64,000 nt of DNA from contig NZ_VOSM01000014.1 of the NCBI RefSeq assembly GCF_007997015.1, positions 30,093 through 94,092 of the forward strand. Direction: 5' to 3'. This document shows positions 9,701 through 16,724 of this stretch, one piece after another. The DNA comes from Lujinxingia vulgaris. Its GTDB lineage: Bacteria; Myxococcota_A; Bradymonadia; Bradymonadales; Bradymonadaceae. The position numbers and the translations under genes were made by a program. The notes under the pieces were generated by a model. That model worked only from the letters and a program-made list of their open reading frames with translations. It made no database searches and was not told the origin of the DNA. Numbering within the stretch: position 1 is the stretch's first letter; each line of letters starts with the position of its first letter.

Positions 9701-10153
9701 ACGCTCTTCTGGATTGGTTATAGCACCACCGAGTTCAAGTGCTTGCCGGTACAGATGAGCAAGTATGGGTTTGGGGAGCCTCGTGCGTTCACGCGGAATC
9801 AAAGTGACCATGATCGCGGTCGTATAGCATATGGTTTTGTCTTTCTTGTAGCGTTGTTGCACAAGGCTCATTAAAGCGTTTGCAGGTACAATAAATGACA
9901 ATGATTCGTCGGTGCCCTGGCTAAGTGCATGGGCCGCCTGATGTACCGCCCAAGCTACCTCGGCCGCGGGGACGGGTCGAACGCGGAGGGAGAATATTCG
10001 TCCAACCTCTTGGAGCGCATCGAGATAGTCTTCTCCTGCCGCATGAAGCTCATAGACCGTCTGGCCGCAAAGACTTAGTGCGGTGGGGAAGTCGCAGTTG
10101 CGGAGTCTGTTCGCGAAAGTTTGATAGATTTTGCGCTTAGGTGGTTGCGACAT
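6788..10153 (-). CDS. Large CHAT-domain (caspase-like) protease with helical N-terminus
   Basis: A 1121-residue soluble protein. Residues about 10-560 are helical, TPR-like repeats; residues about 740-1050 form a CHAT domain, the caspase-like peptidase fold. The entry strand LVPWEYIP (771-778), the catalytic His in VTHGTHH (H865) and the catalytic Cys in LWACESAQN (C929) are all present, as is the AAFLTAGASRVLGSWW strand typical of the fold. About 70 further residues follow. CHAT/TPR proteases are known effectors in defence and cell-death systems (for example the TPR-CHAT of type III-E CRISPR), but no CRISPR gene is nearby. The ATG at 10153 has AAGGA upstream. It leads a three-gene operon with two unknown proteins, all of lower GC than the surrounding genome. 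I infer a self-contained protease-based defence or regulated-death module. Confidence 0.88.
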   Translation of the reverse strand: MSQPPKRKIYQTFANRLRNCDFPTALSLCGQTVYELHAAGEDYLDALQEVGRIFSLRVRPVPAAEVAWAVHQAAHALSQGTDESLSFIVPANALMSLVQQRYKKDKTICYTTAIMVTLIPRERTRLPKPILAHLYRQALELGGAITNPEERSHFENVRAHYADILSQLDRPEAMSESLSVFQQALKSLGAFQEQGIPDADESYAQCLYNYAMALKNRHFEDQTASLLQALEHFEHCRLLPARNRHLGARAMTTQMRQATVNVLIQLLDDPDEKIRLLEDGLAIAESELTDLDKRCTNTESKYNIPHIRESLWLAITNGKYLLLQTCIDAGEQLQDELREHCHNALLRFDEVYNVIGPDALAYRLQFQRALTREAQPLSEEQLLILLEHIERSMNQRQGYLTATEANHLLAAINNQNLVNLQPRTLVLLGSLMNHIHPITVGTSLSRMLFESEYSLLNTAAQKNWDAIEKYMTSSLESALNVVQYPIWSDSYRRVLAIRLARLATIHREWAAIDPVESLELFDLSHGQAYRTDLNFFGAGDVIEDEENLTDPTKWPEELWRLNLYRARIDFDTVCRLISVDDIARLHPERRDFMDQTRPALSMVGSYQKDGETIFGTIENPEARAGEIYEEISWLLRLGREKGWQPAVQEASVDGATLRTWLVEHPNTGVIAAGVGHVKLICADDKGAYSLNLLESLDENEIDRMESSVRLLRKADNAFRSGDVSDTSRSAFDGALKDHLGSLIPLSNQLVEFALARGLKNLVVLAQQGMDLVPWEYIPTNKADSPCLGQTFNMVRTQTLASVVRMSAQNKSYENRVTYIGVDEDSNDGLSLAAHLISDDSQYCGLKREEFDQIAMRARVLRLVTHGTHHSGILVPGFLLSGSPASVSIAPSSQDQIPEFTEQDRLPWFSVTEIKTLNMSGCRRVELWACESAQNVDVIGNLLNDNEPVGLSAAFLTAGASRVLGSWWKQPIASALLIARRFEKEVDDGDAFADAGALARAIAAYRDTVRPDGAFTTAVVKYVNDHLDQASSETELRRAAIRAGWSSAYEELTGESVPPKALEKFSLVYMGGFVDEPNRDNSLSGLRADPTAAVDDWMTVFRGPVSWAGWRIVARDRSTLED

Positions 10154-10472
10154 ATGGAGTCCTTAAAGAAGTGAGTGGAGGTCGAGAGCCCGAGATGGGA
10201 TGTAGACCATCTCAGATGAAGGGGCGTCGGAGGCATTTTTTCCCAAATTCTTCAAAATCGCAGGTGTTTTACATTGAAGAGTCGACGGTAAGGCCCCTGT
10301 GCTGATCGCAAAACCACGAGCAAAGAAGGGGGATGTATATAACAAAGACAAACCGGTCGGCAGGCATAGTGGGAGCCATAACGCGAATGTAAGGAAACCC
10401 CTTTGGTGTTGAATTTGAGATAGAAGAGTATTGGTTGACTTTTTGCGAGCCGTCAATGCGTATATCGGCAAA
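10154..10472. promoter_or_regulatory. Leader region of the CHAT operon with an inverted repeat
   Basis: No convincing gene lies here. GAGATGG (10192-10198) and CCATCTC (10207-10213) form a perfect 7-bp inverted repeat about 40-60 bases upstream of the CHAT start, a plausible operator or attenuator. TTTTCCCAAATT at 10238-10249 recurs at 5424-5435, just past the operon's last stop. The stretch is AT-richer than average. I cannot fix -35 and -10 boxes with confidence. Confidence 0.45.
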
Positions 10473-11054
10473 CTACCCCACCACCACCAACCCCCACGCC
10501 CTCTCCACCTCTCCAGCCTCCCAGTCGTACGCCACCGCCACCAACGCCTCGACGTTCATCGAGTGGTCGGCAAAGGCCAGCGCTTTGAGCGTGGCGGCGT
10601 AGTTGGTGTCCGTACGTCGTGAGGAGATCCACTTGTAGCGCGGCACCAGGACCACGCCGATGCGGGTCTCGGGGTGGACGTGGAACTTCAAAATGTCTTT
10701 GTAGACCTCGTCGTCGGCGCGGTAGCCCATGACTTCCAGGGCGATGCCATCGCGGGCGCGGAAGAAGTCGTACTCAAAGCCCTCGCCGGTGCGCGGATGG
10801 TGTAGGCGGACGTGGTGTTGGAAGTCGAGCGATTCGAGATGGGGTTGGATGGCGAGCTCCAGATCGGTGCTCTGAGGGTGAGGGACCGAGGAGCGGGCGG
10901 GAGCGCGCCGGTGGACTTCCATTCCGGCGATGCGGGTGAGGAGGGTTTGAAGCGCGGATTGCGCGTCCGGGGGGAGGGTGCCGAAGATATGCATGGGGCT
11001 CTGCTGTGGAGGGAGCTTGATTGACGGGTCGTGTGGCGGGGACACGAAGTGCAT
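10473..11054 (-). CDS. Hypothetical protein, possible PD-(D/E)XK-like nuclease
   Basis: A 193-residue protein (173 if the in-frame ATG at 10994 is used; neither start has a good ribosome site). The C-terminal two-thirds reads EYDFFRARDGIALEVMGY followed by DEVYKDILKFHVHPE and the strands RIGVVLVPRYKW and VEALVAVAYDWE. An acidic residue, then D-x(4)-E-V and a helix with YKDxLKF, are reminiscent of restriction-endonuclease-like folds, but the third catalytic residue is not clear, so I leave the function open. Its last ~18 codons recur as a fragment at 3181-3243. A pair of palindromes at 11079-11123, just upstream, probably controls it. Confidence 0.7.
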   Translation of the reverse strand: MHFVSPPHDPSIKLPPQQSPMHIFGTLPPDAQSALQTLLTRIAGMEVHRRAPARSSVPHPQSTDLELAIQPHLESLDFQHHVRLHHPRTGEGFEYDFFRARDGIALEVMGYRADDEVYKDILKFHVHPETRIGVVLVPRYKWISSRRTDTNYAATLKALAFADHSMNVEALVAVAYDWEAGEVERAWGLVVVG

Positions 11055-11078
11055 GATGGGAAGCGTGGCTCATGCTAT

Positions 11079-11123
11079 TAACGAATGCGTTACTAGCGCC
11101 AGGCACTAATAACGAAATCGTTA
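11079..11123. promoter_or_regulatory. Twin palindromic operators upstream of the gene at 10473-11054
   Basis: TAACGAATGCGTTA (11079-11092) and TAACGAAATCGTTA (11110-11123) are both palindromes of the form TAACG-N4-CGTTA with the same flanks, 31 bases apart centre to centre, about three helical turns. The outer CTATTAACGA (11075-11084) and TCGTTAATAG (11118-11127) also pair, so the whole stretch can fold as one cruciform. This is what a dimeric repressor bound to two sites on one DNA face would use. The regulator is unknown. Confidence 0.6.
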
Positions 11124-11367
11124 ATAGGCGGGGCAGTGCTTGTTTCAGCCGGCTGGTGAGCGGCAGATGGCGCTTCGACGTCGTGACGCCATGCCGGCGA
11201 GGTCCTGTCCGTTGGTCGGACAGAATCAAGTTGTTTCGTGCTGGGCGATGACACGAAGCGATCGCTTATTTTCGATGGCGCATAAGAAGCGATCGCCTCC
11301 TTCTGTGCGACCTTCACTCCGCCGTTATCCATGATCTTGGCCTGGGAGCTCACGCCGCAGCTGCCCT

Positions 11368-11404
11368 GCGAAGATTGTGCACGCACTGCGGTCACAATCT
11401 TCGC
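11368..11404. repeat. 12-bp inverted repeat, left copy flanking collagen-like gene
   Basis: GCGAAGATTGTG (11368-11379) and CACAATCTTCGC (11393-11404) are perfectly complementary around a 13-base loop. A near-identical hairpin in the same orientation lies at 13196-13232, on the far side of the collagen-like lipoprotein gene. Around it, 11128-11597 has no gene that I can support and serves as the upstream region of that gene; it also holds two GCGATCGC palindromes near 11258 and 11289. Confidence 0.6.
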
Positions 11405-11597
11405 TGGGCCTCATTCCCACCCCGGCGAGCAGGTGTCGGGTCGAGGCAAACTCATCTGATGATCGATGCGATATGACCCCCCATAATCCCCATGATACTC
11501 TTACCCGGTACTTACAAGCCCAGTCCCTGAGCTCCTGCCAACCCGCACAGAAGCCTCAATCAGCCCGAGCTCTGTGCGCATTTAACTGGAGTGTTTT

Positions 11598-13052
11598 ATG
11601 CATCGTCTGAGCAACGTCATCGTCGCGTGTGTGTTTGTGGTGGGTTGTATGGGCTCCGAAGGTTCGCAGGGAGCTGCCGGCCCGGCGGGTCCTGCGGGGC
11701 CGCCGGGTCCTGCAGGCCCCACCGGCCCCGCAGGTCCTCAGGGGCCCGAGGGTCCTGCCGGTGGTGAGCCAGGCCCCGCTGGCGAACAAGGCCCGCCCGG
11801 TGAGCAAGGCCCGCCCGGTGAGCAAGGCCCACCCGGTGAGCAAGGCCCTGCTGGCGAACCAGGCCCCGCCGGCGAACCAGGCCCCGCCGGCGAACAAGGC
11901 ATCCCCGGGGCGCAAGGTCCCGCTGGTGAACAAGGCCCCGCAGGTGAACAAGGCCCTCCCGGTGAGCAAGGCCCGCCCGGGGAGCGAGGCCCTGCCGGTG
12001 AGCAAGGCCCGCCCGGTGAGCAAGGCCCGGTGGGCCCTGCGGGCCCCGAGGGGCCTCCTGGCGAGCCCGCCCCCGCGCCGGGGATGGAGCCCACGCCCCC
12101 TGTTGTGGCCACGCTGCGTGTGGAGACTTCCCGCGATGACTTTTATCTGGACCTGGTTGAGTTCCGGTTGGCCATCGATGTTCCCCATAACTTGAGTTCG
12201 GGTTCAGGTGGCGTGGCCCCGCGAGCACAGATTGAAAATCTCGAGTTCGTCGCCCTCTCCGCCCCGGAGCTGAGCAGGTTGCACCGGGTCATGGCGCGCG
12301 GGTCGGTGGTCAGTGTCACCGTCAGCGTCCCCGATCCCGGCGGCTCCAGAATTCCCCTGCAGCTGGCCCGCGCCAACGTCGCCGTGGCCTCGCGGCTCGC
12401 TCCGAGCCAGGCCCGCAATGACCTTCAGCAGAACGTCTTTGAAGGGGCCTTTGCTCTTGCCGATCTGACGCTCTTCCGCGACACCCACGAGGTCCGTTAT
12501 GACCAGGTCGCCGCGCAAGCGTCGTGCATTGATTCGCCCTGCGGATGCGGCTCAAACCCGGTCCCGCCCAGGTATGTTCACGCCGATGGCTTTGACCTTC
12601 AGCCGGCGACGGGTACCTACGAGGTGGACTGGTTCACCACGGGAAGCGAAGTCAACGTCAACCTGGGATCCTTGCCCGGAGGTGGAAGTACGGGCCCGCT
12701 GAGAGACCAGGGCCTTTTTGTCCGAAAGGATTTTGACGACGACGCGATCTGCCTCTACGAGCGGATCGCCCGGGCCGCGCACCTGGATCACCTCGTGTTG
12801 GATCAGGCATTCACGGCTCAGAGTCCCGGCGGCTACCTGGCAGACTACACCTACGAGTACCTCTGCCGGGCGTTGCCGACGCGTCTGGAGATCTTCTCCG
12901 ACGCGAGCGGACGCATCAAAAGCGAGAGTAGATTCATCGGGGGCGCTCAGCGGCTCACCTTCCGGAGCTATGATGCCCAGGGTGTTCTGCTGGAATCTGA
13001 GAGTTCGATGTGGTCTTTCGTGCTCAACAACGATTCCGGCGGCTGTTGGTGA
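11598..13052 (+). CDS. Collagen-like repeat lipoprotein
   Basis: A 484-residue exported protein. The N-terminus is a lipoprotein signal with the lipobox VVGC (Cys17). From about residue 24 to 155 there are around 40 uninterrupted Gly-X-Y triplets, rich in GEQGPP and GEPGPA; such tracts form collagen-type triple helices and in bacteria act as surface stalks. Residues about 165-484 form a globular domain ([15 protein letters not shown]..., Cys cluster CIDSPCGCG near residue 315) that I do not recognise. TGGAG seven bases before the ATG supports the start. The gene sits alone between two matching hairpins and is followed by its own terminator-like hairpin. The triplet tract is a DNA-level repeat prone to length change. 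The protein is probably surface-exposed and used for adhesion or matrix; this is an inference. Confidence 0.85.
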   Translation: MHRLSNVIVACVFVVGCMGSEGSQGAAGPAGPAGPPGPAGPTGPAGPQGPEGPAGGEPGPAGEQGPPGEQGPPGEQGPPGEQGPAGEPGPAGEPGPAGEQGIPGAQGPAGEQGPAGEQGPPGEQGPPGERGPAGEQGPPGEQGPVGPAGPEGPPGEPAPAPGMEPTPPVVATLRVETSRDDFYLDLVEFRLAIDVPHNLSSGSGGVAPRAQIENLEFVALSAPELSRLHRVMARGSVVSVTVSVPDPGGSRIPLQLARANVAVASRLAPSQARNDLQQNVFEGAFALADLTLFRDTHEVRYDQVAAQASCIDSPCGCGSNPVPPRYVHADGFDLQPATGTYEVDWFTTGSEVNVNLGSLPGGGSTGPLRDQGLFVRKDFDDDAICLYERIARAAHLDHLVLDQAFTAQSPGGYLADYTYEYLCRALPTRLEIFSDASGRIKSESRFIGGAQRLTFRSYDAQGVLLESESSMWSFVLNNDSGGCW

Positions 13053-13104
13053 ACGCGGTCTGCGCGTTTGGCAGGGGGGGACGCCCGTTGGGCGCATAAA
13101 CATT

Positions 13105-13145
13105 GGACGTGGCCGTTTTCATGCGTAGAAAACGGGCGCACGTCC
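13105..13145 (+). terminator. Long two-step hairpin after the collagen-like gene
   Basis: CCGTTTTC (13113-13120) pairs with GAAAACGG (13128-13135) around a 7-base loop, and an outer GGACGT (13105-13110) pairs with ACGTCC (13140-13145). It lies about 50 bases past the stop. There is no U-run, so it may act as a 3'-end stabiliser. Confidence 0.5.
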
Positions 13146-13195
13146 GCATGGCGAGGGAGCACTCGCCGCAGGCGCGCACGTAGTGGCCGCACCTC

Positions 13196-13232
13196 GCGAA
13201 GATTGTGCACGCAGCGCGTTCACAATCTCCGC
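13196..13232. repeat. 12-bp inverted repeat, right copy flanking collagen-like gene
   Basis: GCGAAGATTGTG (13196-13207) and CACAATCTCCGC (13221-13232) form a hairpin with one mismatch and a 13-base loop. The left arm is identical to that at 11368-11379, and the bases following it (CACGCA) also match, so the two are copies of one element in direct orientation. Confidence 0.6.
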
Positions 13233-13263
13233 TGAACGTTGTTTTCACCCCGCACCGCCCATT

Positions 13264-13275
13264 CCCCCCCCCCCC
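13264..13275 (+). repeat. Twelve-C homopolymer tract just before a start codon
   Basis: Twelve consecutive C residues lie nine bases upstream of the ATG at 13285, where a ribosome site would normally be. An in-frame upstream ATG at 13183 would put the tract inside the coding sequence as a proline run. Either way, slipped-strand changes in tract length could alter expression of the two-gene operon that follows. Confidence 0.6.
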
Positions 13276-13284
13276 GGACCTTTT

Positions 13285-14502
13285 ATGGCCCCCACCCACC
13301 CCTGGACCTTTCGCCCCCGCTTTCGCCGCAACGCCTTCGGCTGGCGCTCCCAGCCCGCGATGCAACGCATCGAGGAGGCGGTCGCCGAGATCAAAGACGT
13401 CGCCGCCCACGACCCCGCGCTCGCCGCCGAGGGCGCCGTCATCTTCCTCGAAAAGCTCTCGCCGGCCATCGCGCAGGTGGACAGCTCCTCGGGGGCCATT
13501 GGTCGCACCGTCAACTGGGCGATCTTTGAGCTCGCCAGGATCATCGGGGCGGCGCCGGCGTCGTCGGAGCAGCGGGAGACGTGGTTGCAGCGCCTGTGGG
13601 ATGCCGGGGAGGCCGATGAGATTCCCTACCTGGAGGCGCTGGGCGATGCCTGGGGGCTTGCGTGCGGGAGTGTGGAGGTGGCCTCGGAGCAGGCCGACCG
13701 GCTGCTGGTGGGGTTGCGGGAGGCCTGGGAGGGGCCGAAGAAAGGGCAGCGTTCATTCACGGGCGAGTCGCATTGCCTGAGCGCGCTTCTGGCGGCGGAG
13801 CGTTACGAGGAGGTTTTGGAGTGGGTGGAGAAGGCGCCTTACACGATGTGGCACGACGTGAAATTCGGCGTAAAGGCGCTGGTGGCGATGGGGCGCCCTC
13901 TGGATGCGGTGGCCTATGCCGAGGAAAAGAGCGGGACGAGCGACTCGCCGGGGGTTGCGCATGCCTGTGAGGCGATTCTGCGCGACGCGGGGATGGAGGA
14001 GGAAGCGTATGCGAACTACGCGTTCGTGGTGCACGAGCACGCGAGCTATCTGAACTGGTTTCGAGGCGTGACGAAGGCGTATCCGACGATTCCGAAGGCG
14101 CGGGTGCTTGCGGATCTGGTGGCGCATACGCCGGGCAAAGAGGGCAAGTGGTTTGCGGCGGCGCGCTCCGCAAAACTCTACGATGAGGCGATTCGGCTGG
14201 TGCAGATAAGCCCCTGTGAGCCCAAGACGCTGATGAAGGCAGCGCGGGCGGAGACGCTGAAGCGCCCGAAGTTTGCGGTGGAGGCGGGGCTGGCGGCGCT
14301 GCGCTGGCAGGTGGAGGGGCACGGGTATAAGGCCGTGGCCAACGATGCGCGCGACGCCTTTGCGATCACGATGCGGGCTGCGGAGGCCGCCGGCGAGGTG
14401 GAGGCGGTGCGGGCGCAGGTGCGGGCGTGGGTGGAGAACCCGCCGAAAGGGGAGAATAAGATGGTGCGGAAGTTGAGGGAGTGTCTGGGGGAGGAGCGCT
14501 GA
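13285..14502 (+). CDS. Hypothetical helical-repeat protein
   Basis: A 405-residue, almost entirely helical, soluble protein. It opens with WTFRPRFRRNAFGWRSQPA and continues with helix pairs such as AEIKDVAAHDPALAAEGAVIFLEKLSPAIAQVDSSSG, which resemble TPR or HEAT-like repeats. I know this as a recurring uncharacterised bacterial family, without a demonstrated role. The ATG at 13285 follows the C12 tract and lacks a ribosome site; a longer form from 13183 is possible in frame. Its stop overlaps the start of the next gene (TGATG), so the two are translationally coupled. The pairing suggests a complex of two repeat scaffolds. Confidence 0.7.
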   Translation: MAPTHPWTFRPRFRRNAFGWRSQPAMQRIEEAVAEIKDVAAHDPALAAEGAVIFLEKLSPAIAQVDSSSGAIGRTVNWAIFELARIIGAAPASSEQRETWLQRLWDAGEADEIPYLEALGDAWGLACGSVEVASEQADRLLVGLREAWEGPKKGQRSFTGESHCLSALLAAERYEEVLEWVEKAPYTMWHDVKFGVKALVAMGRPLDAVAYAEEKSGTSDSPGVAHACEAILRDAGMEEEAYANYAFVVHEHASYLNWFRGVTKAYPTIPKARVLADLVAHTPGKEGKWFAAARSAKLYDEAIRLVQISPCEPKTLMKAARAETLKRPKFAVEAGLAALRWQVEGHGYKAVANDARDAFAITMRAAEAAGEVEAVRAQVRAWVENPPKGENKMVRKLRECLGEER

Positions 14503-16049
14503 TGGCTCGGAAGTCGCGAGACTCGATGGTGGATGCAGCGCTCGAAGCGTTGGACGCGGCGCAGCTTCGAGATCTCATTCACGAGATTCTCCCCTGGATC
14601 CACGATCGAAATCGGCCACGTCTGGAGGCTTTGATTGTGGAGCGCGCGACGCAGTCGGGTTCGGGGTGGACGCCCGACTCTCCAGGGGCGTGGCGCGCTG
14701 AAAAGGCGGAGGCGTTTGCCGCTGCTGCGGTCATGGCGAGTTATGCCGATTCGGGGGATGTGGATGCTTATCTGCGGGATGGGATGCACGCGTTTCTGGC
14801 GGGCGACTATCAGGTCGCGGCACGCATCTTCGGGACACTCTTAATTCCCATGGGGAGAGCGGACTTTCATGTCGGCCAGGATGGGCAGGTCGACGATGTG
14901 TTGGGGGTCGATGCTGGCCTGTGCGCGCGGCAGTTCGCGGTGGCGACGTACATGACATCCGTGGCGAAAGACCGGGCGAGTGAGGTCTTTGCTGTGATGA
15001 GGGATGTGGGCGAGGTCGGCCGCGTTTTACGACCGTTGGAAGCGCTGGAGCAGACCGCGAGGGAGCCTCTCCCTGACTTTGACGGCTTCGTCGTGGACTG
15101 GCTTGCGGTCGTGGAGGCTGAGGCATTCTCTGGTGGAGAGCGCGGGGATGACGCGTGGCTGCGCGAAGTAACACTTCGCTTGCATGGCGAGGAGGGGCTG
15201 GTCGAGGTGGCGCGCCGAAGTCGGGCGTACAACGACTACAACGCGTGGTGTCGTCTGCTTAAGGAGAGGAAGGATTGGGTGGCGGCGCGGGCGGCCTACG
15301 AGGAGGCGGCGGAGCGTGTGGAGGCGGATGCGCATGTTCGGGGCAGCCTTCTCGATGGCGCGGCGCTCGCCGCGCAGGAGTTGGGGGCCGCGGATCTCTC
15401 CGAGGTGTTGGAGCGGGCCTGGAAGGTGGCGCCCACGCTGGAGAGGTTGCAGCGTTGGCTGGGGCAGTGTGCGACGCGGGAGGCGCTTGTAGAGCGGGCG
15501 GAGCTGGCGCTTGCTGCTGTGCCGGCCAGGGCGGAGAGGCAGCGGGCGTTGCTGCTGGTGTTGACATCAAAGTTTGATGAGACGGCGCAGCTGTTGGAGG
15601 AGGCCGAGGGGATAGGGTGGTCGTATGAGCATCACCCGGGGCCGGTGATTTTCGAGGTGTTTGCGGCCTTGCTGGCTGGCGAGGAGGTTTGTGTGACGTT
15701 GCCTGCCACCGGTTGGGCCGCCAGGGCTTCGAGTGTCGGGCATTCGCCCACGCTGAAGACGCCTGAGATCAACGCGCTGCTGGCGTTGGCCGAGTTGGAG
15801 GCGCCCGCAGATGAGGCGCTGCGCGACAGGATGCGAGGGGCGATGCGAAGGGCGGCCGAGCGGCGCGTCGATGAGGTGGCCGCTCACAAAGCGCGAGACG
15901 ACTATGGCCATGCCGCCGGGCTTATGGTGCGCTGCGCGAGGGTGGAGGGGACGCCGGAGGCCGAGGCGTGGATGCGGGGGATTATGGAAAAATATCGGAG
16001 GTTTTCGTCGTTGAAGAAGGCGTTTATGGCGGGGTTGGGGGAGGATTGA
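14502..16049 (+). CDS. Hypothetical helical-repeat protein, partner of upstream gene
   Basis: A 515-residue soluble, helical protein starting MARKSRDSMVDAALEALDAA. The early segment LRDLIHEILPWIHDRNRPRLEALIVERA and later TPR-like pairs (KERKDWVAARAAYEEAAERVEADA and so on) indicate a superhelical scaffold. No catalytic motif or membrane segment is visible. The ATG overlaps the stop of the preceding gene; an in-frame ATG at 14481 would overlap that gene by 22 bases and is less likely. Expression would follow any switching at the C12 tract upstream. I cannot name the family. Confidence 0.75.
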   Translation: MARKSRDSMVDAALEALDAAQLRDLIHEILPWIHDRNRPRLEALIVERATQSGSGWTPDSPGAWRAEKAEAFAAAAVMASYADSGDVDAYLRDGMHAFLAGDYQVAARIFGTLLIPMGRADFHVGQDGQVDDVLGVDAGLCARQFAVATYMTSVAKDRASEVFAVMRDVGEVGRVLRPLEALEQTAREPLPDFDGFVVDWLAVVEAEAFSGGERGDDAWLREVTLRLHGEEGLVEVARRSRAYNDYNAWCRLLKERKDWVAARAAYEEAAERVEADAHVRGSLLDGAALAAQELGAADLSEVLERAWKVAPTLERLQRWLGQCATREALVERAELALAAVPARAERQRALLLVLTSKFDETAQLLEEAEGIGWSYEHHPGPVIFEVFAALLAGEEVCVTLPATGWAARASSVGHSPTLKTPEINALLALAELEAPADEALRDRMRGAMRRAAERRVDEVAAHKARDDYGHAAGLMVRCARVEGTPEAEAWMRGIMEKYRRFSSLKKAFMAGLGED

Positions 16050-16054
16050 AGGGG

Positions 16055-16103
16055 CGATGGGGCGCATGAATTGGGGCGGGTGTCCGTCCCTCGGACGGTC
16101 GGC
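16055..16103. repeat. Dispersed palindromic element, left-arm copy
   Basis: GGGGCGCATGAATTGGGG followed by TGTCCGTCCCTCGGACGGTCGG. This is the GCGCAT...CGGTCGG arm of an element family found in at least a dozen intergenic sites in the window; the CCGTC/GACGG part forms a small hairpin and could stop transcripts of the upstream operon. Confidence 0.6.
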
Positions 16104-16157
16104 AAGGACGCGGCGGACGGAGTGTTCTGAATCACCTCGCGTGTCGCCCGAGAAGGG

Positions 16158-16530
16158 CCGGTAAGGGGGCTGAGTGTCAAAACGGGTAACCCGGAGGCGG
16201 AGCTAAGGGGGCTGAGTAGCGACACTTGTCACCCGAGAAGGGCAGGTAAGCGCGCTGAGTTACGGATCTGGGAATCCAGAAGCGCCGGTAAGGGGGCTGA
16301 GGCGCGGATCTGGGTACCCAGAACGGGGAGTCGAGCGGGCTGAGTTGGGGATCCGGGTGTCGAGAGTCGGAGCTAAGGGGGCTGAGCTGGCGATCTGGGT
16401 CCCGAGATCCGGAGCTAAGGGGGCTGAGTTGGGGGACTCAGGTGCTGAGTAGGGCAGGTAAGGGGGCTGAGTTGGGGATTTGGGTGTCCAGATCGAGAGG
16501 TAAGGGGGAGTCGGGGATCTGGCCGGGGGA
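16158..16530. repeat. ~42-bp tandem array with a conserved core and variable palindromes
   Basis: Eight to nine units with cores near 16161, 16203, 16246, 16288, 16331, 16373, 16415, 16457 and a degraded 16499. The core is close to GGTAAGGGGGCTGAGTTGGG. The remaining half of each unit differs in sequence but usually keeps an inverted repeat: CGGGTAACCCG, GACACTTGTC, TCTGGGAATCCAGA, TCTGGGTACCCAGA, GATCTGGGTCCCGAGATC, ACTCAGGTGCTGAGT. The unit length is not always 42, so coding is unlikely. The same core starts the window at 1-66. No associated integrase or reverse transcriptase is visible. Confidence 0.75.
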
Positions 16531-16535
16531 ATGGA

Positions 16536-16585
16536 GCGCTCAGGCGCATGAACACAGGTCGATGTCCGTCTCTCGGACAGTGGGT
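16536..16585. repeat. Dispersed palindromic element, left-arm copy
   Basis: CTCAGGCGCATGAACACAGG followed by TCGATGTCCGTCTCTCGGAC. It directly abuts the right end of the 42-bp array, whereas the copy at 16055-16103 abuts its left end, so the array is bracketed by two direct copies of the element. Confidence 0.6.
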
Positions 16586-16724
16586 ATCAACCGACCTCAA
16601 GGACGTCTGGTGGGTTGAACGCTCTCGCACCGCCGCGCCAGAGCGCATCAGGTGTGCTCGCGTGTGGGCGATGGTAGGGTGTCGCCTCTCTCAATCATTT
16701 AGCCCGAGCCAGGGGAACCACGAC

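Noticed and set aside
6788..10153. Type III-E CRISPR TPR-CHAT
   Set aside because: No gRAMP/Cas7-11 gene, no cas1 or cas2 and no array are in the window, and the partner genes differ.
10163..10471. A 102-residue minus-strand frame upstream of the CHAT gene
   Set aside because: Composition is unconvincing, no ribosome site is seen, and it occupies the expected promoter and leader of the CHAT operon.
11255..11300. HIP1-like GCGATCGC pair as a special signal
   Set aside because: Two copies of an 8-bp palindrome within 35 bases in GC-rich DNA are not enough to call a feature.
16158..16530. CRISPR array
   Set aside because: The units are ~42 bp with a conserved G-rich core and variable halves that are themselves palindromic. 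There are no constant-length unique spacers, and no cas gene is present.
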